13,054 bases of DNA, taken from positions 1-13,054 of the forward strand of contig JAFXSH010000148.1 of NCBI GenBank assembly GCA_017525805.1, read 5' to 3'. The notes beneath the pieces are model-generated. The model searched no databases and had not been told where the DNA came from. It saw only the letters and a list, made by a program, of their open reading frames with translations. Origin of the DNA: Clostridia bacterium (GTDB lineage Bacteria; Bacillota_A; Clostridia; Christensenellales; Aristaeellaceae). Both the position numbers and the translations under genes were made by a program. The stretch's first letter is position 1; each line of letters starts with the position of its first letter. This document shows, piece after piece, positions 1 to 7,415 of this stretch.

Positions 1-1349
1 AGGGTGCTGCCCTCGTTGAACTGCAATTGCAGCTTCTGGGCGGTGGGATCAAGCGTGATCAGCTTATATTTTCCCGCCTGTCCGCTGTAATCGAAGGCCA
101 GGCCGAAGCAGCCTTTGCCGGTGTAGGTGAATTTGCCTTTCAGCAGGAAGCTTTCATAGGCCGTAAAGGCTTCCGTGTAGTTGTACCGGGAACCGGCCTG
201 TACGGTCAATTGATCTTCTTCCACCGCCAAATGACGGCGCTTGGCAAACTGATTTGCAATGCTTTCCACAGGCGTCAATGCCAGATCGCCGTTATCCTTT
301 TGAATGATTTTTTGCACGGCCAGGTTGCCCGCCCAGCCAGACACCTCAGACGTGGAGGAGGGGGATTCGCTGCGGCGCGCCCAGCCTACCATGAAAGCGC
401 CGTCCGGGCTTTCCACGTGCTTGGCGGCGTAGAACAGCTTGCCGTCCAGCCGCTTGGCTTCGCCGTAGGGGCCGTAGGGCGTGTCGGACATGGCGTACCA
501 GAGGGTGTCGTCCTGGGCGGAATAGGTGAGGTAATACTTGTCGCCCAGCTTGAAGGTGTCGCTGCATTCCAGGTTCCAGAAGCTGCCAACGGCGTTGGTG
601 AAGATCACGCCGTCATAGGTGACGTTGCTGAGATCACCACTCAGGGTGTATTTGAGGATGCGGGCCACGCCGCCCTGGGAGGCGGTGACGGTCAGGGTGA
701 TGGTGTCAGTCGCCGCGTCATAATACGCCTGAGGATCGCGGAAATCCCGCTTCTGGCCGATCTCCGCGGGCGGGGTGATATCCCAGCCTTCCACCTTTTC
801 AAACTGGGTGGGGCTGCTGCCCTTGGCCAGCATGATCTTTTCCATGTATTCGTAGGTCTCGGCGGAGGCATGGCCGGTGTAGAAGAACAGGTATTCATCC
901 TTCACCTTCACGATGGAGCCAGTGCCCGCCCAGCCGTCCTGACCGCCGCTGCGGGCGGACTCCACGATGGGATCATCGTTTTCCGAATAGGTGACAAAAT
1001 CCTTGGTGGTAGCTAAGTAGATGGAATGGTTGTAGCTGTCGCCGCCCTCTTTGAGGTAATAGATGTAATAGGTGCCATCCTCATAGTAGGGCATGGTGTC
1101 GCCCACGTAGGGCTGATTGATGCCGTCGACGGCGGGGCGGAAAAAGGCTTTGTATTCGTAGGCCGCTTCCTGGCTGCCGGGGGTGCGCAGGGCGGAAAAG
1201 TCCTTGTCCTCCACATCTTCGGCGAAAGGCTCGCCTTCCGCCTTCGGCGCTTCAGTAGCCGCAGGCGCGGCTTCCTTGCTGCCGCAGCCTGCCAGCGCCA
1301 GGCACAGAACGCACAGCAGGGCCAGTACCGCGTAGATTTTTGTTTTCAT
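1..1349 (-). CDS. Glycoside hydrolase family 32 (fructosidase-like) lipoprotein, 3' end outside window
   Basis: Leftward gene, about 449 codons visible, C-terminus cut by the window edge. The start at 1349 has a GGAGG site seven bases upstream. The N-terminus is a lipoprotein signal with lipobox LAGC (Cys22) and a short Ala/Glu-rich linker, so it should be anchored outside the membrane. The three GH32 catalytic motifs are recognisable: the nucleophile region as VGDTMPYYEDG (Asp84) in place of the classical NDPNG, RDP (Asp205, transition-state stabiliser) and EC in FWNLECSD (Glu261, acid/base). SGWAGNLAVQK (about 337-347) matches the family's last propeller blade, and residues after about 370 look like the GH32 C-terminal beta-sandwich. 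GH32 enzymes hydrolyse beta-fructosides (inulin, levan, sucrose, FOS). Last visible cistron of the transporter operon. GH43 is a related alternative, but the EC motif favours GH32. Substrate linkage cannot be read from sequence. Confidence 0.82.
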   Translation of the reverse strand, partial: MKTKIYAVLALLCVLCLALAGCGSKEAAPAATEAPKAEGEPFAEDVEDKDFSALRTPGSQEAAYEYKAFFRPAVDGINQPYVGDTMPYYEDGTYYIYYLKEGGDSYNHSIYLATTKDFVTYSENDDPIVESARSGGQDGWAGTGSIVKVKDEYLFFYTGHASAETYEYMEKIMLAKGSSPTQFEKVEGWDITPPAEIGQKRDFRDPQAYYDAATDTITLTVTASQGGVARILKYTLSGDLSNVTYDGVIFTNAVGSFWNLECSDTFKLGDKYYLTYSAQDDTLWYAMSDTPYGPYGEAKRLDGKLFYAAKHVESPDGAFMVGWARRSESPSSTSEVSGWAGNLAVQKIIQKDNGDLALTPVESIANQFAKRRHLAVEEDQLTVQAGSRYNYTEAFTAYESFLLKGKFTYTGKGCFGLAFDYSGQAGKYKLITLDPTAQKLQLQFNEGST

Positions 1350-1366
1350 GGATATGCCTCCCGATA

Positions 1367-1408
1367 CAAAGAGCAGGGAGAACGGGAAAGCCATTCTCCC
1401 TGCCTTTG
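1367..1408 (-). promoter_or_regulatory. Intercistronic hairpin before the GH32 gene
   Basis: GCAGGGAGAA (1373-1382) pairs with TTCTCCCTGC (1394-1403) around an 11-base loop. After one bulged base, CAAAG (1367-1371) continues the pairing with CTTTG (1404-1408), giving about 15 paired bases. It lies in the 68-base gap between the modular binding protein and the GH32 gene. On the transcribed strand it is not followed by a run of T, so a partial terminator, RNase barrier or mRNA-stabilising stem is more likely than a full terminator. Confidence 0.6.
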
Positions 1409-1417
1409 TGATTGCAA

Positions 1418-3238
1418 TTACATGACCTGCATCTGATAGATCGTCACGTTGCTGAATTCGATGGTCACATCGTCCAGCTTGGACAAGGCTTCGGAGCCGA
1501 ACTGGAACAGCAGCTCAAAGTCCATATCCATGATGAAGGTATCGGTGGTGGTGAAGCGGAAGGTCTGGAATTCTTCTGTCAGGCTCATGCCCTCGGACAC
1601 GCGGGGATCCCAGCCGCCCATGGGGTTGAGGAACACGCCGCAGGAGACGGGCTTGTCGGCCCTGGCGGTGATCTCCACGGTGTAATAGCTGTCGGAGGCC
1701 AGGGTCAGGGGATTGCCGCCGAAGCCGCAGATCAGCTTGTTGTGCCAGTCCACAGTGCCGCCGTTGTCGATGCGGTAGAAGAAGCTGCCGTTGTCGGTCC
1801 AAATGGTGCCAACGCCGCGGTCGTTGTCCTCGTCAGTGCCGTTGAAGGTCTGCCAGGGATAAGCGGTGTTTTCCTTGTTGGCGGTGGTGGGGCCGAAGGG
1901 CATGAAGGCGTCGATGGTCTTCTTGGTTTCCTTGTCGCCTTCCATCTTGCCGAATTCCACGTTGCTGATGGTGATCACGTTATTGGCCGCGCCTTCGGGA
2001 GCGTTGCCGATCTGCAGGCGGATCACGGGGTCATCCACATCGGCTTCCGCCACGAACACATTGGACACCACGGTGTCTTCCCCAGCGGGCAGGCCCAGGC
2101 CGTTGAAGTTGGCGCGGTTTTCCCAGCTGCGGGCGGCGCTCTCCACCAGGGCTTCGCCGCTCTGGCCGTTGGCCGCGTTGACGGTGAAGCGGTAATAATA
2201 CTTCTGGCCCTTTTCGATGGTCAGATCGCCCAGGCCGATGTTGGCCTTGACGCTCCATACGCCGCCATCGGTGGGATAGCTGTCGATGGTCACGATGGCC
2301 TTGCCGTCCGCGAAGGAAGCGCTGGCGCTGGCGCCCTCGCTGGCTTCGGCGGTCACGCCTTCATTCTGGGTGAAATCGGCGGTGTAGACGGGCACCTCGT
2401 GTTCTTCGCCGGAGATCTCGTACAGCTCGATCTTGTCGATGGTCACGGTGAAGTCCTCGGGGGTGGTGTCGGCCGCGTTATCGGGGTTGGGCGTGATCTT
2501 GCCCAGGTTGAAGAGCAGCTCGGCGCTGCCTTCAGCGGGAGAGGAGAAGCTCAGCTCCAGGGGAGCCACGGTTTCATTGATGCGCACGTTGAACGCGCCG
2601 CCAAAGGTTTCCCAGCCTTCCGCGTTTTCGTTCCGGGCCAGGATGTGGGCGTAGGTGGGCTTGGAGGCCTTGGCCCAGATCTTGATCTTATAGTCAGCCG
2701 CTTTCAGGGCATAGCCCGCCTTGGCCAGCTGCACGTCGCCGTCGCCGTTGCCGGGGTTCTGAATGTCGATCACATACGCGCCGTTCTTGAGGGCCGCAGT
2801 GGCCTGGGCGGCTTCGCCGATCTTGGCTTCCCAGCCGTGGTTGTCAGTCACTTCCACGGTGCTGAAATCGAAGGTCTTGTATACGACTTCTTCGCCGGTC
2901 TTCTTGGTGACGGTCAGGGTGGCGTAGTCCTCGCCGGTGACGCCGTTCTTGTCGGTCACAGAGTAAACCAGTTCATAGTCGCCGGGGTTTTCGGGGGTCG
3001 CCTTGCCGTTCTTGAAGTTCAGGGCGGGGGTGGCTTCGATCATGATCATGTCGGTCAGATCGTTGCCCTCGGCGTCCTGGGCGGTGATGCCTGCCAGGGC
3101 GTCAAACTCGGTGCCGGCCATCACGCTCTGGTCGCGCACGCCGTCAAAGACAGGCTCGGCGTCGGCCAGGGCCAGCATGGGAACCGTCATCATGCACACC
3201 GTCAGCAGCAGCGCGACGATTTTTGTCAGCTTGTTCAT
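1418..3238 (-). CDS. Secreted multi-module carbohydrate-binding protein (Ig-like plus three jelly-roll domains)
   Basis: 606 residues, no catalytic domain recognised. Residues 1 to about 25 form a Sec signal peptide ending LALADA, with no lipobox Cys, so the product should be exported. Residues about 30-112 resemble a bacterial Ig-like domain, ending in GDYELVYSVTDKNG and TLTVTKK. Three beta-rich segments follow (about 120-275, 283-432, 440-604). Each ends in a similar strand (VTIDKIELYEI, ITISNVEFGKM, VTIEFSNVTIYQM) and is rich in Trp, Tyr and Phe, a pattern typical of CBM4/9-like jelly rolls. I infer glycan binding. No LPXTG, SLH, GW or C-terminal membrane segment is visible, so surface retention is unexplained. 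The start at 3238 has AGGAGGA upstream, inside an 18-base gap after the solute-binding protein gene, which implies coupled expression. The place between transporter and GH32 enzyme suggests fructan capture. The domain family assignment is by eye only. Confidence 0.7.
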   Translation of the reverse strand: MNKLTKIVALLLTVCMMTVPMLALADAEPVFDGVRDQSVMAGTEFDALAGITAQDAEGNDLTDMIMIEATPALNFKNGKATPENPGDYELVYSVTDKNGVTGEDYATLTVTKKTGEEVVYKTFDFSTVEVTDNHGWEAKIGEAAQATAALKNGAYVIDIQNPGNGDGDVQLAKAGYALKAADYKIKIWAKASKPTYAHILARNENAEGWETFGGAFNVRINETVAPLELSFSSPAEGSAELLFNLGKITPNPDNAADTTPEDFTVTIDKIELYEISGEEHEVPVYTADFTQNEGVTAEASEGASASASFADGKAIVTIDSYPTDGGVWSVKANIGLGDLTIEKGQKYYYRFTVNAANGQSGEALVESAARSWENRANFNGLGLPAGEDTVVSNVFVAEADVDDPVIRLQIGNAPEGAANNVITISNVEFGKMEGDKETKKTIDAFMPFGPTTANKENTAYPWQTFNGTDEDNDRGVGTIWTDNGSFFYRIDNGGTVDWHNKLICGFGGNPLTLASDSYYTVEITARADKPVSCGVFLNPMGGWDPRVSEGMSLTEEFQTFRFTTTDTFIMDMDFELLFQFGSEALSKLDDVTIEFSNVTIYQMQVM

Positions 3239-3256
3239 GAATCCGTCCTCCTTTTT

Positions 3257-5047
3257 TTACTTCGCCATGTAGCGGTCATAGGCATCCTGATAGACCTTCT
3301 GGATACCCGCCAGGTTCACTTTGCCGTTCAGGTCGTTCTGGAAGTTCTGCCAGGCCGCGTCGGACACGCCGCCCTTCATCAGCCAGGAAATCAGGTTGGT
3401 GCGGATGTAGTCGTTCAGGTTGGTTTCGTAGTTGGACAGGGTGTTCAGTTCCTCCAGGGTGAACTGCAGGTTGGGGCAGGGCTTCACGTTCTCGGCCACG
3501 AAGGGCTTGGCGCAGAGCTTCAGCCGCTCCAGACGCAGCTGGGCGCGGGGCTCCATGTGCACCACGTTGTTCCAGGCATATTCGCCCAGGTTGATGATGC
3601 CAAGAGGCGCGTTCTGCAGGCGCAGTTCGTCGCTGGTCACGCCTTCAGGCAGGGGTTTTTGCACCAGCATGCCCTTATCGTCCCGTTCTTCTTCATACAC
3701 GATGCCGATGGGGCCGTAGTTGATCTGGGCGGAAATGACGGGATCATAGTAGCGGTCGAAATAAGCCAGCAGCACTTCGGGGTACTGGCACTTGGTGAAC
3801 AGGATCACTTCGCCGGTGCTGATTTCGGGGTTGTTGCTGACGCAGATGGTCTGGTCGCCGTTCGGGCCGACCAGGGGGCTGCAAACGATGTAGTTTTCAG
3901 GATTGGAAACCACGGTCTCGCTCTCCCACCAGTAGAAAGCACCGTAGGTTTCCATGCCCTTGCCGTTGGCCAGGAAGTTATCCTGGCTCTGCTCGAAGGA
4001 CACCTTGTCGATCAGGCCGTTATCCACCCAATTGGCGATGAAGTTGGTGGCGTCCTTGAAGCGGTCGTCCTGCACGGTGTAGGTGATCTTGCCATCCACC
4101 ACCACGCGGTGTTCCAGGTTGTCGTTCAGGCCGAACATGCCGTACAGGTCGCACTGATTGCCCTGCCAGTTGTTGTAGACGAAGCTCAGGGGGCGTTCGT
4201 CGTCGGTCTTGCCGTTGCCATTCATGTCGTGATCGCGGAAGTAGGTCAGGATCTGCTCCATCTGGGCGGCGGTCAGGGCCAGGCCGTCCTTGAGCTGATC
4301 GTCGGTCAGGCCGTCCACAGCGCCGGCGGCGATGGCTTCCTTGGTCCAGGCGATGTTCAGGAACAAAAGGTTCGGGCTCTGCAGCAGGCCCATTTCCTCG
4401 ATGCGGGGCAGGGAGTAGATCTTTCCGTCCTCAATGTTCAGCAGCTGGGCCTTGATGTCGGGGCGCTCTTCCAGCAGCTTTTTGAAGTTGGGCATATAGT
4501 CCAGATAATCGCTGATGGGCACCAGCACCTTGCGCTTGGCGTACTTGATGATTTCGCCCGCGCCCATGCCGGCGTGGTAGATGGCGTCGGGACGGTTGTC
4601 CTTGTTGCCGAAGATCAGGTTCTTCTGCTGGGAATACACGGACTCGGACACGTTTTCCCAGTTGACCTGCACATTGGTTTGCGCAAACAGGTCGGCCATG
4701 ATCTTCATGTCGTTGTAATCCAGGGCGGAAGCGTTCTTGGAGGAATACACCTGGAAGGCCAGCTCCTGCGCGCCTTTTTCGTTCAGGATCGGGGCGCTGG
4801 TATCCATCCACTGGAAGCCGTAGGTGGCGTTCAGGGGATGGTCGTTGGCGGGAGCGGCAGCGGCAGGCTGCTCTTCCTTGGCGGGTTCTTCAGCCTTGGG
4901 TTCTGCGACGGTTTCAGCGGCGGGCGCTTCGGTGGGGGCCGCCGTGGGGGCAGCGGTGGCGGCGGGCTTGCTGTCGCCGCCGCAGGCGGTCAGGGTGATG
5001 GCCATGACCACCAGCAGGAGAACTGCGATCAACTTTTTCGCATTCAT
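3257..5047 (-). CDS. Extracellular solute-binding lipoprotein of a CUT1/LplA-type sugar ABC transporter
   Basis: 596 residues, at the long end for the LplA-like binding proteins. The lipobox LTAC places the lipidated Cys at 22. A flexible Ala/Pro/Glu-rich tether spans about 26-70, then a two-lobed binding domain begins near NATYGFQWMD. Residues 272-284 (DHDMNGNGKTDDE) have the DxDxNGNG spacing of a calcium-binding loop, known from the alginate-oligosaccharide binding proteins of this superfamily. Many aromatic residues (for example AFYWWES, 'YNNWQGN') fit a sugar-binding cleft. The start at 5047 is preceded by AAGGAGG. The neighbours are its two permeases upstream and the modular binding protein and GH32 enzyme downstream, so a fructo-oligosaccharide ligand is the best guess from context, not from the protein itself. 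Confidence 0.88.
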   Translation of the reverse strand: MNAKKLIAVLLLVVMAITLTACGGDSKPAATAAPTAAPTEAPAAETVAEPKAEEPAKEEQPAAAAPANDHPLNATYGFQWMDTSAPILNEKGAQELAFQVYSSKNASALDYNDMKIMADLFAQTNVQVNWENVSESVYSQQKNLIFGNKDNRPDAIYHAGMGAGEIIKYAKRKVLVPISDYLDYMPNFKKLLEERPDIKAQLLNIEDGKIYSLPRIEEMGLLQSPNLLFLNIAWTKEAIAAGAVDGLTDDQLKDGLALTAAQMEQILTYFRDHDMNGNGKTDDERPLSFVYNNWQGNQCDLYGMFGLNDNLEHRVVVDGKITYTVQDDRFKDATNFIANWVDNGLIDKVSFEQSQDNFLANGKGMETYGAFYWWESETVVSNPENYIVCSPLVGPNGDQTICVSNNPEISTGEVILFTKCQYPEVLLAYFDRYYDPVISAQINYGPIGIVYEEERDDKGMLVQKPLPEGVTSDELRLQNAPLGIINLGEYAWNNVVHMEPRAQLRLERLKLCAKPFVAENVKPCPNLQFTLEELNTLSNYETNLNDYIRTNLISWLMKGGVSDAAWQNFQNDLNGKVNLAGIQKVYQDAYDRYMAK

Positions 5048-5114
5048 GGGATGTACCTCCTTATCAAGTCAACAAAAGATACAAGGTTACAATGCAGCTT
5101 TCTCGGAGGGGGGT

Positions 5115-5161
5115 CTGGAGGGGGAACCGCTCTTTGGCTCCAAAGAGCGGTCTCCCTCCAG
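5115..5161 (-). promoter_or_regulatory. Long hairpin between permease 2 and the binding-protein gene
   Basis: ACCGCTCTTTG (5126-5136) and CAAAGAGCGGT (5141-5151) pair perfectly around a four-base loop. The stem continues imperfectly with CTGGAGGG (5115-5122) against CCCTCCAG (5154-5161), giving about 20 paired bases. It occupies most of the 125-base gap between the permease stop and the binding-protein start. There is no T-run on the transcribed strand. A stem here could protect the 5' end of a processed mRNA and so raise binding protein over permease. Confidence 0.65.
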
Positions 5162-5172
5162 CTTCGTTTTCG

Positions 5173-6093
5173 TTACCCCTTCAAAGAGCCGATCATGACG
5201 CCCTGGGCAAAGTATTTCTGCACGAAGGGATACAGGCACAGCACCGGCAGGCTGGATACGATCACGGAGACGTATTTCAGCTGGTTGGCCAGGCGGTACT
5301 GCTGCAAAATGGTTTCGCCGCTGCCGCCCACGGTGCTCTCCGAGGCGATCAGGATCTCTTTCAGCACCAGCTGCAGGGGATATTTCCTTTCATCCTGCAG
5401 GAAGATCATGGCGTTGAAGTAGCTGTTCCACTGGCCCACGGCGTAGTACAGCGCCATGACGGCGATGATGGCCTTGGACAGGGGCAGCACGATGGAGAAG
5501 AAGGTGCGGAATTTGCCAGCGCCGTCGATCCTCGCCGCTTCCAGCATGCCCTCCGGGATGGAGGACTCAAAGAAGGTCTTGGTCATGAACAGGTTCCACA
5601 CCGACATGATGGCGGGCAGGATCACCGACCAGGGGGAGTTGATCAGCTTCAGGCTGCTCATCACGTTGTAGAACGGGATCAGGCCGCCGCCGAAGAACAT
5701 GGGGATGATGAAGTACAGCATCCAGAACTTCTTGCCGGGGGTGGTTTTGCGGCTCAGGCCCCAGCCGGCGGGTATGGTGACCGCCAGGGCCAGGATCACG
5801 GTGACCACGGTGTACCACAGGGTGTTCCAGTAGCCGGTCCAGATGTCCTGGCGCTGGAAAACCTTTTGATATCCTTCAAAGGTCACGTTCACCGGGGCCA
5901 ACACCACCTGGCCGCCCAGCACGGCGTCGGGATCGGAGAAGGAAGCGATGACGATGAAGTACAGCGGATACAGGATGATCAGCGCCAGCAAGCCCAGGAA
6001 AATGGCGTTGATGACGAAGAAAATCTTGTCGCCCTTGGTGTCTTTCAGGGCATGGCTTTCCTTGATTTTGAAGGCGGGATTTTTCACAGTCAT
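5173..6093 (-). CDS. ABC sugar transporter permease, LplC/YtcP-like
   Basis: 306 residues with about six membrane segments. The first lies at about 24-50 (FFVINAIFLGLLALIILYPL) and the last near 272-294. The EAA loop that docks with the ATPase is at about 185-204 (EAARIDGAGKFRTFFSIVLP). PMFFGGGLIPFYN (131-143) and the C-terminal form with FVQKYFAQGVMIGSLKG are hallmarks of the LplC/YtcP branch of CUT1 permeases. The start at 6093 follows AAGGAGG that overlaps the stop of the upstream permease (13-base gap), so the two are translationally coupled. It forms the membrane channel with the 6107-7078 product. No ATPase gene is present in the window. Confidence 0.93.
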   Translation of the reverse strand: MTVKNPAFKIKESHALKDTKGDKIFFVINAIFLGLLALIILYPLYFIVIASFSDPDAVLGGQVVLAPVNVTFEGYQKVFQRQDIWTGYWNTLWYTVVTVILALAVTIPAGWGLSRKTTPGKKFWMLYFIIPMFFGGGLIPFYNVMSSLKLINSPWSVILPAIMSVWNLFMTKTFFESSIPEGMLEAARIDGAGKFRTFFSIVLPLSKAIIAVMALYYAVGQWNSYFNAMIFLQDERKYPLQLVLKEILIASESTVGGSGETILQQYRLANQLKYVSVIVSSLPVLCLYPFVQKYFAQGVMIGSLKG

Positions 6094-6106
6094 TTTCTTT
6101 CCCTCC

Positions 6107-7078
6107 TTACCACAGCGAGTTCTCGGAGAAGCGCTTGGAGGTGGTGTTGGCGATGATCAGCAGCACCACGTTGATGACCGAGTTGAACAGGCCGATGGCA
6201 GTGGCATAGGCCTGATCAGGCACGCCGGTCAAACCGCGCTTGTACACGTAGGTGGCGATCAATTCGCTGACGGCCAGGTTGCCGTCGGTTTGCATCAGCA
6301 GGGCCTTTTCGTAGCCAACGCCCATCAGACCGCCGATGGACATGATCAGCATCACGCTGATCATGGGCATGATGGCCGGGATATCCACGTGCAGCACCCG
6401 CTGGAAGCGCGTGGCGCCGTCGATCATGGCGGCCTCGTGCTGCACCGGGTCCACATTGGACAGGGCAGCGATGTAGATCACGGCGCTCCAGCCAAAGTCC
6501 TGCCAGTTGCTGGACAGGATGTACATGGGCCTAAAGGCGCTGCTTTCCAGGAAGTAGGAAATGCGGCTGCCGCCCAAGCTGGCCGCCAGGTTGTTCACCA
6601 GGCCGTAGCGGCCGAAGAACAATTGCAGCATACCAACCAATACCACCAGGGAGATGAAGTGCGGGGCGGTATAGATGGTCTGGAACACCTTGCCCGCCTT
6701 CTTGTGCTTCAAGGCGTTCAGGGCCAGGGACACCAGGATGGGCAGTGGGAAGCCGATGATGAAGCCGATGATGCACAGCAGGAAGGTGTTCTTCATCAGG
6801 GGCCAGAACTGCACGTCGTTAAAGAAACGAGTGAAATTCTGGAAACCCACCCAAATCGTTTCGCTGGACAGGATCGGGTCGCCGGGCATGAAATCCTGGA
6901 ACGCGATCAGCACGCCGTAGATAGGCAGGTAATTGAACAGGAACACCACCAGGATGGCCGGGAGGATCATGATGAGGTAGGGGCAGTTTTCCTTGAAATA
7001 CTGCACCCGTTTCGCCCAACTCGGTTTTTCCTTTTTTGGCCGCACAGCTGCGGCAGGGGCTTTGCTTGCGCCTTGCAT
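6107..7078 (-). CDS. ABC sugar transporter permease, LplB/YteP-like
   Basis: 323 residues, first gene of the leftward operon. A basic cytoplasmic N-terminus (KKEKPSWAKRVQYFKEN) is followed by six predicted membrane segments, the first at about 33-60 (LIMILPAILVVFLFNYLPIY). The EAA loop is at about 215-234 (EAAMIDGATRFQRVLHVDIP). 'YKRGLTG' and QAYATAIGLFNSVIN near the end are typical of the LplB branch. The start at 7078 has AAGGAGGG upstream. The gene lies 139 bases downstream of a consensus-like leftward promoter. Confidence 0.93.
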   Translation of the reverse strand: MQGASKAPAAAVRPKKEKPSWAKRVQYFKENCPYLIMILPAILVVFLFNYLPIYGVLIAFQDFMPGDPILSSETIWVGFQNFTRFFNDVQFWPLMKNTFLLCIIGFIIGFPLPILVSLALNALKHKKAGKVFQTIYTAPHFISLVVLVGMLQLFFGRYGLVNNLAASLGGSRISYFLESSAFRPMYILSSNWQDFGWSAVIYIAALSNVDPVQHEAAMIDGATRFQRVLHVDIPAIMPMISVMLIMSIGGLMGVGYEKALLMQTDGNLAVSELIATYVYKRGLTGVPDQAYATAIGLFNSVINVVLLIIANTTSKRFSENSLW

Positions 7079-7216
7079 GTTTTCCCTCCTTATCGATTGA
7101 TTCAGATTCAGAAAACGCAGTGATTCGCTTTTTTGGGTAAGCCCCCTTTCGTAACAACGGTCGGTTTACAATTGCTGTTCACAATCTTTGAATTTGGTTT
7201 ACATTATCCATGATTT

Positions 7217-7245
7217 ATTTTACATTATGATTTACAATATGTCAA
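7217..7245 (-). promoter_or_regulatory. Sigma-A-type promoter for the transport/GH32 operon
   Basis: Read leftwards, TTGACA (7245-7240) is a perfect -35 box. It is followed by a 17-base spacer and TAAAAT (7222-7217), a five-of-six -10 box. Transcription would start near 7210, giving a leader of about 130 bases before the first permease. Identified by eye. Confidence 0.65.
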
Positions 7246-7334
7246 TATAAAAACAAAAATTTTGTGTAAAACGGAAAATTAAGCAAGAATATATCTAGTC
7301 AAAGGTAAAACAACAATCAAATCCGATCGTGAAA

Positions 7335-7349
7335 TTTACATTTTGTAAA
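7335..7349. promoter_or_regulatory. 15-base palindrome, candidate operator
   Basis: TTTACATTTTGTAAA is a perfect inverted repeat (TTTACA, 3-base centre, TGTAAA). It lies directly upstream of the -35 box of the LacI-family gene. Its half-site is the same motif that recurs four times near the operon promoter. The centre is AT-only and lacks the central CG common in LacI-family operators. Confidence 0.55.
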
Positions 7350-7350
7350 C

Positions 7351-7379
7351 TTGATTTGATATGCATAATATGTTAAAAT
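7351..7379 (+). promoter_or_regulatory. Promoter for the LacI-family regulator
   Basis: TTGATT (7351-7356), a 17-base spacer and TAAAAT (7374-7379) form a moderate sigma-A-type promoter, about 25-30 bases upstream of the regulator's ribosome site. The -10 box is identical to that of the divergent operon promoter. Confidence 0.55.
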
Positions 7380-7415
7380 GTATTCAATAAAAAACCAGAA
7401 GGGTTGAATTGCACC

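Larger units (their letters stand above)
7079..7415. promoter_or_regulatory. AT-rich divergent control region between operon and regulator
   Basis: 337 bases with no gene and much lower GC than its neighbours. It holds one promoter pointing each way and repeated TTTACA(A/T)T elements at 7165, 7198, 7219, 7231 and 7335, plus a variant TTCACAAT at 7178. On the operon's strand these read (A/T)(A/T)TGTAAA. The two copies at 7219 and 7231 overlap the -10 element and spacer of the leftward promoter, a position expected for repressor sites. Confidence 0.75.

Noticed and set aside
1412..5422. A 4-kb rightward open frame opposite the binding proteins
   Set aside because: It is antisense to two clear exported proteins with signal peptides and ribosome sites. 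Its product is a low-complexity Gly/Val/His/Gln-rich string with no domain. The GC-rich codon bias of the real strand creates it.
7404..7415. TTG at 7404 as the start of the LacI-family regulator
   Set aside because: It directly abuts the AGAAGGG ribosome site, leaving no spacing, and adds only four residues not typical of the family.
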